DNA from: a virus
Length of the DNA stretch: 60,678 bases
Virus record (IMG/VR): IMGVR_UViG_3300032897_000004
Location: 1 to 60,678 of that record
Direction: 5' to 3' (one strand)
The notes under the pieces were generated by a model, which saw only the letters and a list, made by a program, of their open reading frames with translations, searched no databases and was not told the origin of the DNA. Of the stretch, positions 1 to 9,400 are shown piece after piece; position 1 is the first letter of the stretch, and each line of letters starts with the position of its first letter. The position numbers were made by a program, and so were the translations under genes.

Positions 1-1550
1 ATCTTCGCCAGCTGAATCTGGAAGCCCTGCCACTCCAGCTTCAGGTCCTGCGTCATCATCAGGAACTTGCCCCATCCGGCGATGTCGTTACGGTTCAACA
101 CGACGCCGGATGCCCGCGCCATCTTCGCCATCTGGGCCTTCTGCTGATTGCTCGACAGCAAATAAAGGGCAGCCTGAGACGCACCGCGACCAAAGAACTT
201 GGTAAGGTAAAGAGAGCGCTTATCCTTGGGCAAGCTAGGTAGAACGTTCAGGAGCTGAGAGACAATCTGATTAGGTGGTAGGGCTGGGTCGATACCAGCC
301 TCGATGAGCAGGCGGTCCTCGGGCTTCAGCGTCAGACCAAGATTAATCTTCTGACGAGTAATGGCGTTCAGGGCCTGCTGATGGGCTGCGCCACCAGCAA
401 TCAGCTCACCCGTGAGAGACCTGCGACGCGCGGCCTGTGCCAGGGTAAACTGTCCCCGCGCCACCTGCAGCATATAGCGCGCATTCGCCGAAGAAATGCC
501 ATACTCCTCACGAATCTTGGCGACACTCATGTTACCGCTAATGCCCTTCTCCATCAGGCCCAACATGGTGGGAATGTCCATGTAGCGCATAGCGGCACTC
601 GTCTGAGAGCTGGATGTCTTGGCGTTCATCAGAGCAACAGCGGCAAGCCGCTCTTGCAACCCCGAACGCGCTCCGGCAAGCGCCTCTCGCAGATTAGCGC
701 TCCTCCCCTTGAGTCCGAATGCCTGCTCAATCTTCTGGACCGTAAGGTTGTGGGCACTGGCCTGAATCCCCATCTGGTTGAGGATGCTGGCGATGGCCAT
801 GCTCGACTGCTGACCCTTTATGGCGCGCTGCAGGTTCGCATAGATGTCGTTGATGCTCATTGTCTTGAGCGTCAAGGCGTTGCGCTCGTTGTAAAGCTTG
901 TACGCCTCATGGGCTTCGGCGGCGTTGCGGTAGGCATACCGGAAGGCGGTCGTCATCGCCCCCGGTTCAATCTTAAGCAGCTCACCAGAAGCAAGGATAG
1001 TCGACGACTGTACCGGGCTCATGCCGGTCAGCTTCGACATCTTGGCGACCTGCATGCCCCAGTTGCCATAGGTGTTCATTGCAGTAACGCCAAGACCGAC
1101 CAGCGTGGTCATCGCCCCAATAGCGAGGTTGGCCGCGGTGTTGAGGCCACTCAGTGCCTTCGTGGCGACGCTGCCAAAAGTATGAATCCTGTGTGTCGCC
1201 TTGACTGTGGTGTCCTGATAGGACTTCATCGCCCGTTCGGCGTTGCGAAGCTCTTGCTCCTGCATCTGGATGGCCTGCTTCTCGGCCTTCAGGGTGGTCT
1301 TGCCGCCGCGGAGCGGGTTCGTCGAGCGCTTGATTGCAGAGTCAAGCTTCTCGTACTTCTCAATCATCTTGTCGAGCGTCAGCATCTGCTCGACGTAGTA
1401 TGCCTTCGCCCGCTCCGCGTCGTCCTTCTGCTGAGTTTCGACGTCCTTGATGGCAGTCTTTAGTTTGGAGAGGTCCCGCAATAGGCCATTGAAGTCGCCG
1501 CGGGCGGTATATGTAATAGCTTTGCTAAAAGTCAACCCGCCCAGAGCCAC
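1..1550 (-). CDS. Tail tape measure protein, N-terminal part (cut by window edge)
   Basis: An open frame starts at GTG 1550 and runs off the left edge, giving about 516 visible residues with no stop. The first 150 residues are mostly charged helix (KLKTAIKDVETQQKDDAERA). A glycine/alanine-rich hydrophobic stretch follows (GLNTAANLAIGAMTTLVGLG), then a region resembling tape-measure N-termini (MSKLTGMSPVQSSTIL). Tape measure proteins set tail length and are usually the longest tail gene, placed after the tail chaperones, as here. It begins 3 bases after the HNH gene stop. The GTG start has only a weak upstream purine stretch, so the exact start is less certain than the frame. Confidence 0.82.
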   Translation of the reverse strand, partial: MALGGLTFSKAITYTARGDFNGLLRDLSKLKTAIKDVETQQKDDAERAKAYYVEQMLTLDKMIEKYEKLDSAIKRSTNPLRGGKTTLKAEKQAIQMQEQELRNAERAMKSYQDTTVKATHRIHTFGSVATKALSGLNTAANLAIGAMTTLVGLGVTAMNTYGNWGMQVAKMSKLTGMSPVQSSTILASGELLKIEPGAMTTAFRYAYRNAAEAHEAYKLYNERNALTLKTMSINDIYANLQRAIKGQQSSMAIASILNQMGIQASAHNLTVQKIEQAFGLKGRSANLREALAGARSGLQERLAAVALMNAKTSSSQTSAAMRYMDIPTMLGLMEKGISGNMSVAKIREEYGISSANARYMLQVARGQFTLAQAARRRSLTGELIAGGAAHQQALNAITRQKINLGLTLKPEDRLLIEAGIDPALPPNQIVSQLLNVLPSLPKDKRSLYLTKFFGRGASQAALYLLSSNQQKAQMAKMARASGVVLNRNDIAGWGKFLMMTQDLKLEWQGFQIQLAK

Positions 1551-1552
1551 GC

Positions 1553-2119
1553 TTATCCGCGCCCCCGCTTCACATTGCAGTCCAAATGAGTAATACGAAC
1601 GTTGTCCACGGTGTGCGAGCCACCAAGAGACAATGGCAAAATGTGGTCAAGCGACTGAGACATTCTATCCGGCCACACCAGCTCTCTATCAATAGGGCCA
1701 CCACAAATGCCACAGACCCAGCCATCTCTTTCGCCAATCTCAGTACGACTTATTGACTGAAAGGCAACACCTATCCGAAGACGCCTCCGATGATGTTGTT
1801 CGCTGGCATAGTCGGGGTGGGTAACGCGATACTGTCGATACGCCGCTTTCATGTTGTCCGGGTGAGCACGCTGCCAGTCGGCGTTGTAGGCGCGGACTTC
1901 CGCTACATGCGTGTCGCGATATTGCTTCGTAATAACAGCACGAGCATCTTTGTTCTCGCGCTGCCACCGAGAAACGTTATCCTTGATGCGCTGACGATGT
2001 TCCCTGTAGTAGGCGGCATAGCATGCCTTGCAACGCCATTGCCTACCATCTGGGCTGGAGGAACATTTACTGAAATCCTCCAGCCCCTTTTCGCAACCGC
2101 ATGTCGAACAACGCTTCAT
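1553..2119 (-). CDS. HNH endonuclease, free-standing
   Basis: A 188-aa protein. The N-terminus has a Cys4 zinc-binding module (CSTCGCEKGLEDF then CKAC), a basic helical middle follows, and residues about 133-185 form an HNH core with CGICGG, DHILPLSLGG and HLDCN. The architecture matches phage-encoded HNH nucleases that act as selfish homing enzymes. It lies between the tail chaperone and the tape measure and shares the chaperone's frame, separated only by tandem TAG TAG stops. Its role in virion assembly is probably nil; the location looks like an insertion. Confidence 0.85.
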   Translation of the reverse strand: MKRCSTCGCEKGLEDFSKCSSSPDGRQWRCKACYAAYYREHRQRIKDNVSRWQRENKDARAVITKQYRDTHVAEVRAYNADWQRAHPDNMKAAYRQYRVTHPDYASEQHHRRRLRIGVAFQSISRTEIGERDGWVCGICGGPIDRELVWPDRMSQSLDHILPLSLGGSHTVDNVRITHLDCNVKRGRG

Positions 2120-2122
2120 CTA

Positions 2123-2473
2123 CTAAAACCCCAGCGAAACCCCCAGATATTCCACCATCTTAGCCTTATCGGGGTCTGAAATGTCGTCGATGGACAGCTC
2201 GCCCTCCTTGGGCTCACCCGTCACGACCTTAGGCTCGATGAAGGCGAAGGCGAGACGCCACTCGATGGCAGCCTGACGCTGCTCGACGCTAGCCTCTTCC
2301 GCATCATCCATGACCTTACGAACGAACTCGGGAACCTGACCGGTCTTGCGCAGCACATACATGTTGTGACGCATGACGCGGGCCACGTTGCCGCTCGGAA
2401 GTTCGATAACTTCCTCTTGAGCGGACTTCCAATCCTTGGCCGGAGTGACCTTCGACTTCCTAGCTTCAGTCAT
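2123..2473 (-). CDS. Tail assembly chaperone-like protein
   Basis: A 116-aa protein. It contains the segment LPSGNVARVMRHNMYVLRKT followed by GQVPEFV, which resembles tail assembly chaperones of siphoviruses and myoviruses. The position between the tail tube and the tape measure is the one expected for the lambda G/GT pair. I looked for a downstream overlapping frame reached by -1 slippage and found none; the gene ends in two consecutive TAG codons. Either a single-product chaperone is used, or the second chaperone part was displaced by the HNH gene. Confidence 0.62.
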   Translation of the reverse strand: MTEARKSKVTPAKDWKSAQEEVIELPSGNVARVMRHNMYVLRKTGQVPEFVRKVMDDAEEASVEQRQAAIEWRLAFAFIEPKVVTGEPKEGELSIDDISDPDKAKMVEYLGVSLGF

Positions 2474-2485
2474 TGTTGCCTCCTG

Positions 2486-2968
2486 TTATTTCTTCTGAGC
2501 TGCCTTGACTTGCCGCTCCTCTTCTTTGCCGAGGCTCTCGGCGATGGTCGCATCGAAAGCGATGGCCGCATTGCGGTTCTGCTCCCAGATGCCAACGTAC
2601 TTTGACGGTGGGATATGAAAGATGCGAGCAATCGCGCCGAGATGCAGACCCTCATCGGTCTTGGCAAACTGCCAGACGCACCATTGGTAGAGGAAGTCAA
2701 TCTCGCCTTCCTCGATTTCGCACTCGTCGAAGCTCGCCTCGGGGTGCCTCCACATTGCTTTGACAAGACCCGTCTTGGACGCCCCGACTTCGAGGAGGCA
2801 GGCGAGGTCGGGGACGTCCATGACGGTAACGTGTCCGGTTCCGGGGATAGTTACAATGTAGCAACCATCGACGAAATCCTCCTCGTCAATGTTGGCTGCA
2901 AGCTGGCCACTTTCGTCAAAGTAGTAGCCCTGCTGTTGCAGCTCAAAATCGAGAGGAGTGTCGGACAT
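2486..2968 (-). CDS. Acidic tail-module protein, unknown function
   Basis: A 160-aa acidic protein, starting MSDTPLDFELQQQGYYFDES and ending in a charged helix (EEERQVKAAQKK). Its ATG overlaps the tail tube stop as TAATG, so the two are translationally coupled. The position between tube and chaperone suggests a tail assembly or chaperone role. Residues about 30-100 (GCYIVTIPGTGHVTVMDVPD) look like a small beta domain. I do not recognise a named family. Confidence 0.6.
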   Translation of the reverse strand: MSDTPLDFELQQQGYYFDESGQLAANIDEEDFVDGCYIVTIPGTGHVTVMDVPDLACLLEVGASKTGLVKAMWRHPEASFDECEIEEGEIDFLYQWCVWQFAKTDEGLHLGAIARIFHIPPSKYVGIWEQNRNAAIAFDATIAESLGKEEERQVKAAQKK

Positions 2969-4191
2969 TAGATTGAGCCGGTATAGGCAAACGGGGTCGT
3001 ACCACTAACGGGAGGCGACACGCAGAAGTTCGTGAGCGCCATCGTGTCGATGGTGTAGAACTCGGCGAACGACCCACTAGAGCCATCGAGACGACCGGCA
3101 TAGTCGAAGGACGCACCAATCAGACGCTTATTCGTGATGGCATCAGGCGTGAAGTTGGTGTACTGCATGCCCGGGAACCACGCCACGAACTTGGCCGGAG
3201 AAGTGCCGGTCAGGTAGTTGGTGCTCTTCAGATAGAACGTCGCCGGAACCGCGGTTGCATTCCGATAGGCATCATAGTCACTAGCGAGACAGATACGCTT
3301 CGTCAGCGTACCGGTCACCGTCGGCCACACGTCGGAGAACTCAACGCTATCAGGATACAGAGTGTTCTGCGTGAAGGCGAAGTAGTTGTCCAGCGTGTTG
3401 GTAGTCGTCATGTTCCAGTCCATGACCTTGGACGTGCTCGGGTTCGAAAGCTGAGTCGTACCAGAGTCAAGCGAGAGGTTGCCCTTCGCATAGGGCTTGA
3501 ACGTGTCGAACGATGGCGTCAGGCTGAAGGTCGGGTAGGAGCCACCGGCATTAGCGGGCGTGAAGTAGAGGCCCTTGATGGTCAGCGTGACCGACAGCGA
3601 GTTGTCCGAATCGAAGGCGAAGGCCGCAGATTCGACGGCCGCACCGGAGAGAATCCAACCGTTGCCCGGGCTGGTGCCCATCAACGGCGCGAACTTCACT
3701 AGAGCGGTCTGAGGGACAATGCGCGTCGCCGGGGACCACTGCCAATGATGCTGATAGGTACCCGTTGCTACCTTGTCGCTTGTAGGCGTCGAGAATACCG
3801 CGGTCGTGGTCACGTCACTCGTGTTGCCGTCTCCGAGAACCGAGCCGCTTGCGCCCGTAGTCGTGTCCTGAGAGCCGCAAATCCAGAACAGAAGAACGGC
3901 CAAGCCATTCGGCCGACAACGCAGCTTTAGGGTAATCTGAGGAGCATACTGACCAGCGCCCGAATGCTGCGGCGGACCATTGAGGCCCATCAGCTCATCC
4001 GACGTCTCCAGCAGGGTTGCGTTCGGCGAATAGGTCACCTCCTGCACGCGGAAGTCGTAGGTCAGCGGCGATGCCGCTGCAGTACCCCAACCATCCTTGC
4101 CGCTCGGGAACGTACCCCCGAGAACATCGGACTCGGTCAGCGGCACCGATTCGAACTGAATGCGGCAAATGGCGTTACTCGTTGCTGTCAT
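2968..4191 (-). CDS. Major tail (tube) protein
   Basis: A 407-aa protein rich in Thr, Ser, Gly and Asn, with predicted beta structure throughout and no signal peptide or membrane segment. It follows the connector/terminator genes and precedes the chaperone and tape measure, which is the standard place of the tail tube gene. Typical features include alternating strands such as YAPQITLKLRCRPNGLAVLL. It is longer than a minimal tube protein (about 200 aa), so it may carry an extra Ig-like or decoration domain. The call rests mainly on synteny and composition. Confidence 0.68.
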   Translation of the reverse strand: MTATSNAICRIQFESVPLTESDVLGGTFPSGKDGWGTAAASPLTYDFRVQEVTYSPNATLLETSDELMGLNGPPQHSGAGQYAPQITLKLRCRPNGLAVLLFWICGSQDTTTGASGSVLGDGNTSDVTTTAVFSTPTSDKVATGTYQHHWQWSPATRIVPQTALVKFAPLMGTSPGNGWILSGAAVESAAFAFDSDNSLSVTLTIKGLYFTPANAGGSYPTFSLTPSFDTFKPYAKGNLSLDSGTTQLSNPSTSKVMDWNMTTTNTLDNYFAFTQNTLYPDSVEFSDVWPTVTGTLTKRICLASDYDAYRNATAVPATFYLKSTNYLTGTSPAKFVAWFPGMQYTNFTPDAITNKRLIGASFDYAGRLDGSSGSFAEFYTIDTMALTNFCVSPPVSGTTPFAYTGSI

Positions 4192-4411
4192 TGTTGTTCA
4201 CCCCCTTCTTGGGGTTCGTCTTAACAGGAGCATCATCGCGAATGACGAGCGGAAGCTGCATGTCGTCGATGAGTGTTTGCGCTTGTTCTTTGGTCAGGTT
4301 CAAACTCTCCAGGTCGACACTGCAACCAGCGCAGTACTCCCCCGGGAAGTTAGGAAAGAGGCGCGGAACGACCCCGTAGGGACAATCCGGCCACTCGATG
4401 AAGCAGGCCAC
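4175..4411 (-). CDS. Small Cys-containing protein in the tail module
   Basis: A 78-aa protein. The N-terminal half has several Cys residues (CFIEWPDCPYG, then EYCAGCSVD), suggesting metal binding; the tail is charged. It sits 10 bases after the tail terminator candidate and overlaps the tail tube start by 17 bases, as expected for coupled phage genes. No family is recognised. Confidence 0.6.
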   Translation of the reverse strand: MACFIEWPDCPYGVVPRLFPNFPGEYCAGCSVDLESLNLTKEQAQTLIDDMQLPLVIRDDAPVKTNPKKGVNNNDSNE

Positions 4412-4421
4412 GTTTGCCTCC

Positions 4422-4946
4422 TTAGAATGATTCGTAGGTCTCGACCCTGAACTCCAGCGGCACGTTCATGGCGTTCTCCGCGGGCGTCAGCTGGCCGAGA
4501 GGTGTATCGTACAGAATCTGCATGAGCGTACATTTCGTCAGCAGGAGCGAGCCATCGAACTGCGATGGGTCCATGAGGATTTCGGCGATAGCCAAGGCAT
4601 AACGTCGAATCTTCTTAGCCAGCTCCCCGCTTAGAACATCGCCCTGACAGGCGATGAAGACGTAAATCTGATGTGTAATGGCGGTGCCAGCACCCTCATC
4701 CTCGATATCCTCAGGTCCCTCATTGACCGCGCGAGCATCGAGAATGAACACGGCTGGATAGACAACCTGCATCATGTCGGGCATGAGGGCAGGAGTCATC
4801 GGTGCGTAGTACTGCTTGCTGTCGGGAACTTCTAGCTCAACACCATCGTTGTAGCGAGCCGCCACCTGCGTCAACTTACTCGGCAGCTCCTGCTGTAGAA
4901 CGTAGGTAATTTCGCTGATGACCTCTTCAGCAAGCAAAAATCCCAT
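4422..4946 (-). CDS. Tail terminator/completion-like protein
   Basis: A 174-aa protein with a helical N-terminus (EEVISEITYVLQQELPSKLTQ) and a beta-rich remainder (VVYPAVFILDARAV; ITHQIYVFIACQGD). The order adaptor, neck protein, this protein, tail tube is the usual one for tail terminators (gpU-like). It overlaps its upstream neighbour at base 4946. The functional call is by synteny and secondary-structure feel, not by a strong motif. Confidence 0.5.
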   Translation of the reverse strand: MGFLLAEEVISEITYVLQQELPSKLTQVAARYNDGVELEVPDSKQYYAPMTPALMPDMMQVVYPAVFILDARAVNEGPEDIEDEGAGTAITHQIYVFIACQGDVLSGELAKKIRRYALAIAEILMDPSQFDGSLLLTKCTLMQILYDTPLGQLTPAENAMNVPLEFRVETYESF

Positions 4947-5572
4947 TAGTGCCTCCGTACGGAAACAAAGCGCCCACTCGGCGACATCCAGCGATAGCCG
5001 TACTTCCCGACCGGGACGTAGCGCAGACCCTCACCGATGCCCTGGCTCCTGATGGTATAGGTCTTCGGCATTGGGCTGCCCGTCGCGTCCAACATGACAG
5101 CGTAGAAGTCCTCAATCATCTCCTCCCACTTCTGCAGCTCCATCTCGTTGGGCTCGAATGGACGAGCGACCTGACCACTGTCCGTGCCACTGTTGAAGTA
5201 GTCGGCGTAGTTGTGGCCGTCCCCCGCCTCGGTCACGTTGCTAGCCTGTCCCCATGACGCCTCGGTATGGCTGAAGTGATGTGTGTAGCCCTCGCCTCCG
5301 GCGAGGCTCTCATACATCCGACCAGTCATGACGCCGACTTGGTCGCTACCGTAGCGGTCTGCCTTATAGACAGCCCAATACTCGGCGTTCGGCTGCCATG
5401 CCTCCTGCCCCATAACCGCGCCCTGCTTCTCGAAGACCTCGTTGACGTACTCAAGCCAGCGGGCTTCCAGCGCACGGAAAAGTGGCTCGGCAGACTTCAT
5501 ATTGTTCTCGGCCGCGGTCACCCGCAGCCGCCATGCCTCCATCGCATTGTCGACGTCAAACGAAATAGGCAT
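4946..5572 (-). CDS. Neck / virion morphogenesis protein (gp10- or gpG-like)
   Basis: A 208-aa protein. The start is ATG 5572, which overlaps the previous stop as TAATG. Residues about 60-100 (WQPNAEYWAVYKADRYGSDQ then VGVMTGRMYESL) resemble the conserved 'TG.L..S' segment of phage virion morphogenesis proteins that sit between head and tail. The C-terminus (YRWMSPSGRFVSVRRH) is basic. The neighbours are head-tail adaptor and tail terminator. Confidence 0.58.
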   Translation of the reverse strand: MPISFDVDNAMEAWRLRVTAAENNMKSAEPLFRALEARWLEYVNEVFEKQGAVMGQEAWQPNAEYWAVYKADRYGSDQVGVMTGRMYESLAGGEGYTHHFSHTEASWGQASNVTEAGDGHNYADYFNSGTDSGQVARPFEPNEMELQKWEEMIEDFYAVMLDATGSPMPKTYTIRSQGIGEGLRYVPVGKYGYRWMSPSGRFVSVRRH

Positions 5573-6396
5573 TACCACTCCTTGCCTCGCCACCACCAGG
5601 GAGTCGTGTAGTCAACATCGGAATCAATGTCGACCGGCACGGTCTTGGTCGTGTAGCCCGCGCTCATCACCGAGACCGGGACGATGGTGTCAGCGCCATA
5701 GAGGTTGAAGTGCGGGTCGCGCAGCTGCTGCAGCCATGCCTGATACTTCGTCTGGAACTTGCCGAAGGCACCGCGGTCGGACGACATGCCGATGTCGCCC
5801 GGCTGTCGCGACAGAATGATGGCCGCGGCGGCACCGTACTGGTTGATGGTCTTCAGAAAGCTGTAGGCGTTTGGCTCGGTAATGGGCAGCATGTAGCCGC
5901 GGCCCATGAGCACGCCGTCAATCTCACGTGCAATCGTCTCGACAATTAGCTGTGCAGTTGCGACGCTCGGCGTCGTCTTATCGGTGATGGGGACTCCGGC
6001 CATGATGGCAAGGGTCTCTTCCAGCGAACAGTAGGCGGTGCGCTGCGGCTGTTCACCGTGAACGAACACGTAGCCATAGGCTACCGGAGTGCGATTACCG
6101 AGTGAGTCGATAAGGTCAGACTGCCAGAAATAGCTACCGCCAAGATTAACGGTGTCTGTACCGGATAGAACCACAGAAAACGTACCACCAAGCGGTGAGG
6201 TAATGGTGATGTTACCATTACCACCAGACATGAGATAGTTAACGAGCTTCTCTGTGCTGTCCTCGTCGTCCTTTAGAAACCATTCGATGTCGGCGTAGGC
6301 ACCAAGGTTAACAGCAAGATTGCTCTCGTCGGTAACCGAGATATTAATCCGTTTATCTGCCCCGGACCAAGCGTCCAGGTTAGTAGGTGCTCCCAT
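5572..6396 (-). CDS. Head-tail connector with an extra N-terminal beta domain
   Basis: A 274-aa protein with two parts. Residues about 1-115 are beta-rich (DKRINISVTDESNLAVNLGA; GGSYFWQSDLIDSLG) and look like a small Ig/BppU-like module. Residues about 120-230 look like a helical head-tail adaptor (CSLEETLAIMAGVPI; IVETIAREIDGVLMGRGYML; QYGAAAAIILSRQ). The C-terminus ends in a Trp-rich stretch. It stands between the large repeat protein and the neck protein. The fusion is unusual; the adaptor call is moderate and the N-terminal call is tentative. Confidence 0.55.
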   Translation of the reverse strand: MGAPTNLDAWSGADKRINISVTDESNLAVNLGAYADIEWFLKDDEDSTEKLVNYLMSGGNGNITITSPLGGTFSVVLSGTDTVNLGGSYFWQSDLIDSLGNRTPVAYGYVFVHGEQPQRTAYCSLEETLAIMAGVPITDKTTPSVATAQLIVETIAREIDGVLMGRGYMLPITEPNAYSFLKTINQYGAAAAIILSRQPGDIGMSSDRGAFGKFQTKYQAWLQQLRDPHFNLYGADTIVPVSVMSAGYTTKTVPVDIDSDVDYTTPWWWRGKEW

Positions 6397-6404
6397 GCCC
6401 TTCC

Positions 6405-9400
6405 TTATCTCTTCCCGGGTGCGTCAATAGGTGGGTCGATGCGACCGTCAATGTCGCTCTCCGCGGCTAGTGGCAGTTTCCCCTTCACCTCGTCGGGGGC
6501 GGGCAATTCTATGTCAATAGTTGTCGCCGAAGGCAATTTGGCCGCAATGCTTTCCTGTTCTATTATACCGGAAACAGTAACAACCGGCAGCGGCGGCAAG
6601 GTGCGCAAGAAGGCGGCACCCGTCACAGCACCAGTAAGGATAGCCGTGATGACTGCAGAACCCGTGGTGTCGGTCACACAAACCGCATAGACGACGGCAC
6701 CGCCGGTCGTGTCGTTGTAGCGGAGAACCACATAGGTTGTAGCAATATCAACTACCACATCAACGACGGCGCTGCGATTGCGGAAGACCTTGCTGTCAAC
6801 GGTGGCAATGCTGGCTATAAGGGCTGCGGCAGTAGTGACATGCCGAGCGCCGCTGGTAACCGCCGCCGAGACAGCAGATGCGGTCATTGCGTGACACGGT
6901 AGGCCGAGATGCGAAACCGTCGCCGTCAGATGGGCCGCGACGGAAGCCGCACGCGGATGATGCCCCGCAGATGCTGCCGCAGTTGAGCTAAGCGCTAGGA
7001 CACTGACGCTGCGCGGATGGTTTCCTTGACTGGCCACCCCCGCCGCAGCTGACACTGCGGCAACAGCGTGAACGGGTATAGTCAGGTGAGAAGCCGCGGC
7101 CGAGCTGATGGCCGTAGCTGTTGCCGTACGCGGCATCGTGCCGGTGCGGACGACCGTAGCCGAGCAGGTCGCGACTTCCATGGCGGTGCGCGATTTGGTA
7201 CCGGTGCGTGTAACGATGACCGAGCAGACAGCGGCCACCGAGGCAGTGCGGTCGTTTACACCGGCCACTGAGCCCGTGACCGCCGCCAAACACGTTGCCA
7301 CCACACTGGCTGTGCGAGCAAAAACAATAGGGTTACGCGTCGCCGTCGCTGAGCAGACAGCGCCCGCGGGAGCCGTGCGCGGCATCGTGCCCGTACGGAC
7401 GACAGCGGTGGCCGCAGTAACGCTCGCGGTCGCGTGGTCGGGCAATGCAAGATGAGAGACCATGGCCGAAGCACTCGCCGTCTGTGCAACGGTACGCGGC
7501 GCAGTCATTGTCTTCGTCACCGTTGTCGAGCAAACCGCGCTCGCAGAGGCCGTCCGCGGCATCGTGCCCGTACGGACGACAGCGGTGGCCGCAGTAACGC
7601 TCGCGGTCGCATGGTCGGGCAATGTAAGATGAGAGACCGTAGCTGAGCACGTGGCCGCCACCGCAGCAGTGCGCGGCATCGCGCCTGTATGCGTCACCGT
7701 TGTCGAGCAAACCGCGCTCGCAGAGGCCGTGCGCGGCATCGTGCCTGTACGGGTAACGGTGGTCGCGCACGTAGCCGTCGCGGCTGCGGTGCGCGGCTTG
7801 GTGCCCGTTCGGGTAACGGTGACCGCCGCGGCGGCGCTTGCCGTAGCGTGGCTGGGCAACGTCAGGTGAGAGACCGTCGCTGAGGCGCTCGCCGCCACGG
7901 TCGCGGTGCGGGAGAAGGCGATGGCGTTACGGGTGACGGTAGCGGCACACGCAGCGGAAGCCGTAGCCGTGCGTGGTGCGGTCATCGCCTTGGTTACTGT
8001 GCTGGAGCACGTAGCCGCAACCGTCGCCGTACGCGGCGCGGTCATTGCCTTCGTTACGGTGCTGGAACACGTCGCCGTCGCGGCTGCGGTGCGCGGCATC
8101 GTTCCCGTACGGGTAACGGTGGCAGCCGCAGTTGCAGTTGCCGTAGCGTGGTCGGGTAGCGTCAAATGAGAAACGGTGCGAGAACAGGTCGCCGTCGCCG
8201 TGGCGTGGCCGGGCAACGTCAGGTGAGAGACCGTCGCCGAGGCGCTCGCCGCCACGGTCGCGGTGCGGGAGAAGGCGATGGCGTTACGGGTGACGGTAGC
8301 GGCACACGCAGCGGAAGCCGTACCCGTGCGTGGTGCGGTCATCGCCTTGGTTACTGTGCTGGAGCACGTAGCCGCAACCGTCGCCGTACGCGGCGCGGTC
8401 ATTGCCTTCGTTACGGTGCTGGAACACGTCGCCGTCGCGGCTGCGGTGCGCGGCATCGTTCCCGTACGGGTAACGGTGGCAGCCGCAGTTGCAGTTGCCG
8501 TAGCGTGGTCGGGTAGCGTCAAATGAGAAACGGTGCGAGAGCAGGCTGCCGCTACCGTAGCGGTACGCGGCATCGTGCCCGTACGGGTGACGGTCGTCGT
8601 GCAGGCGGCGGCGACGGTGCCCGTGCGTGGCATCGTACCCGTACGGGTAACGGTAGCCGAACAGACCGCCGCCGCAGTTGCGGTGCGACTCTTCGTCGTA
8701 CTCGGAGTAGAAGCGGCCAACACACCAGCGTTGTAGTTTGCCGCAACCTCAGCAGCTGACAGACAGCGATTGTAGATGCGGATGGTGGCAATGCCGTCGG
8801 TGAAGTAGCGGTCAGCGGAGCCGTTAAAGGCCCGCACCCCGATGTAGGTGTGCGTCGAGGTGAAGGTGCCGCCCGGCCCGGCGGCGCTCTGCTGGTCGCC
8901 ACCGTCGGTGTAGATGTAGAGGTTGGTGCCATCATAAGTGGCAACGCCGTGGTGCCAACCGCCCCCGGTCACGACCACGGTACCATATGGCACCCCAGAG
9001 CCTCCGGCGTCGTTGACGGACCCGTTGCCGAGCACGGTGCCGCTGACCAGCAGCGTGGTACGAGCCGTGCCAGAGTCGTCGCCCTCGCCGACCAGCGTGA
9101 CAGTGCCCGAGTTAGTGCATTTGAACCAAGCCTCAAACGACCATGCCGAGCCCTCGGTGATGCCAAGGTCGGGCAACGACACGTAGTCGCTGCCGCCGTC
9201 GAACTGCAGCCGATAGGGGTCACCCGTCGTGCCCGAGCCTGCCCAGCCCGACGAGGTCGTGTAGGCGAAGGTCTGCAGCGTGCCGGTGTCGCCGTTCCCC
9301 GTGTGGTCGTACCACGTGCCGGTCGGTGTCGGACTGTTGACGCCCTGAGAGGTGCCGTTGACGGCAAGGGCGGCGACGTACTCCGCGACCAGTCCTGTCG

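Noticed and set aside
381-1463. 360-aa plus-strand frame at the left edge
   Set aside because: Antisense to the tape measure, whose frame reads as a sensible phage protein; the plus-strand product is Arg/Leu/His-rich noise.
2123-2473. Programmed -1 frameshift in the tail chaperone
   Set aside because: The only run near the end (GGGGTTTT) does not give a valid slippery site in frame, and both alternative frames stop at once.
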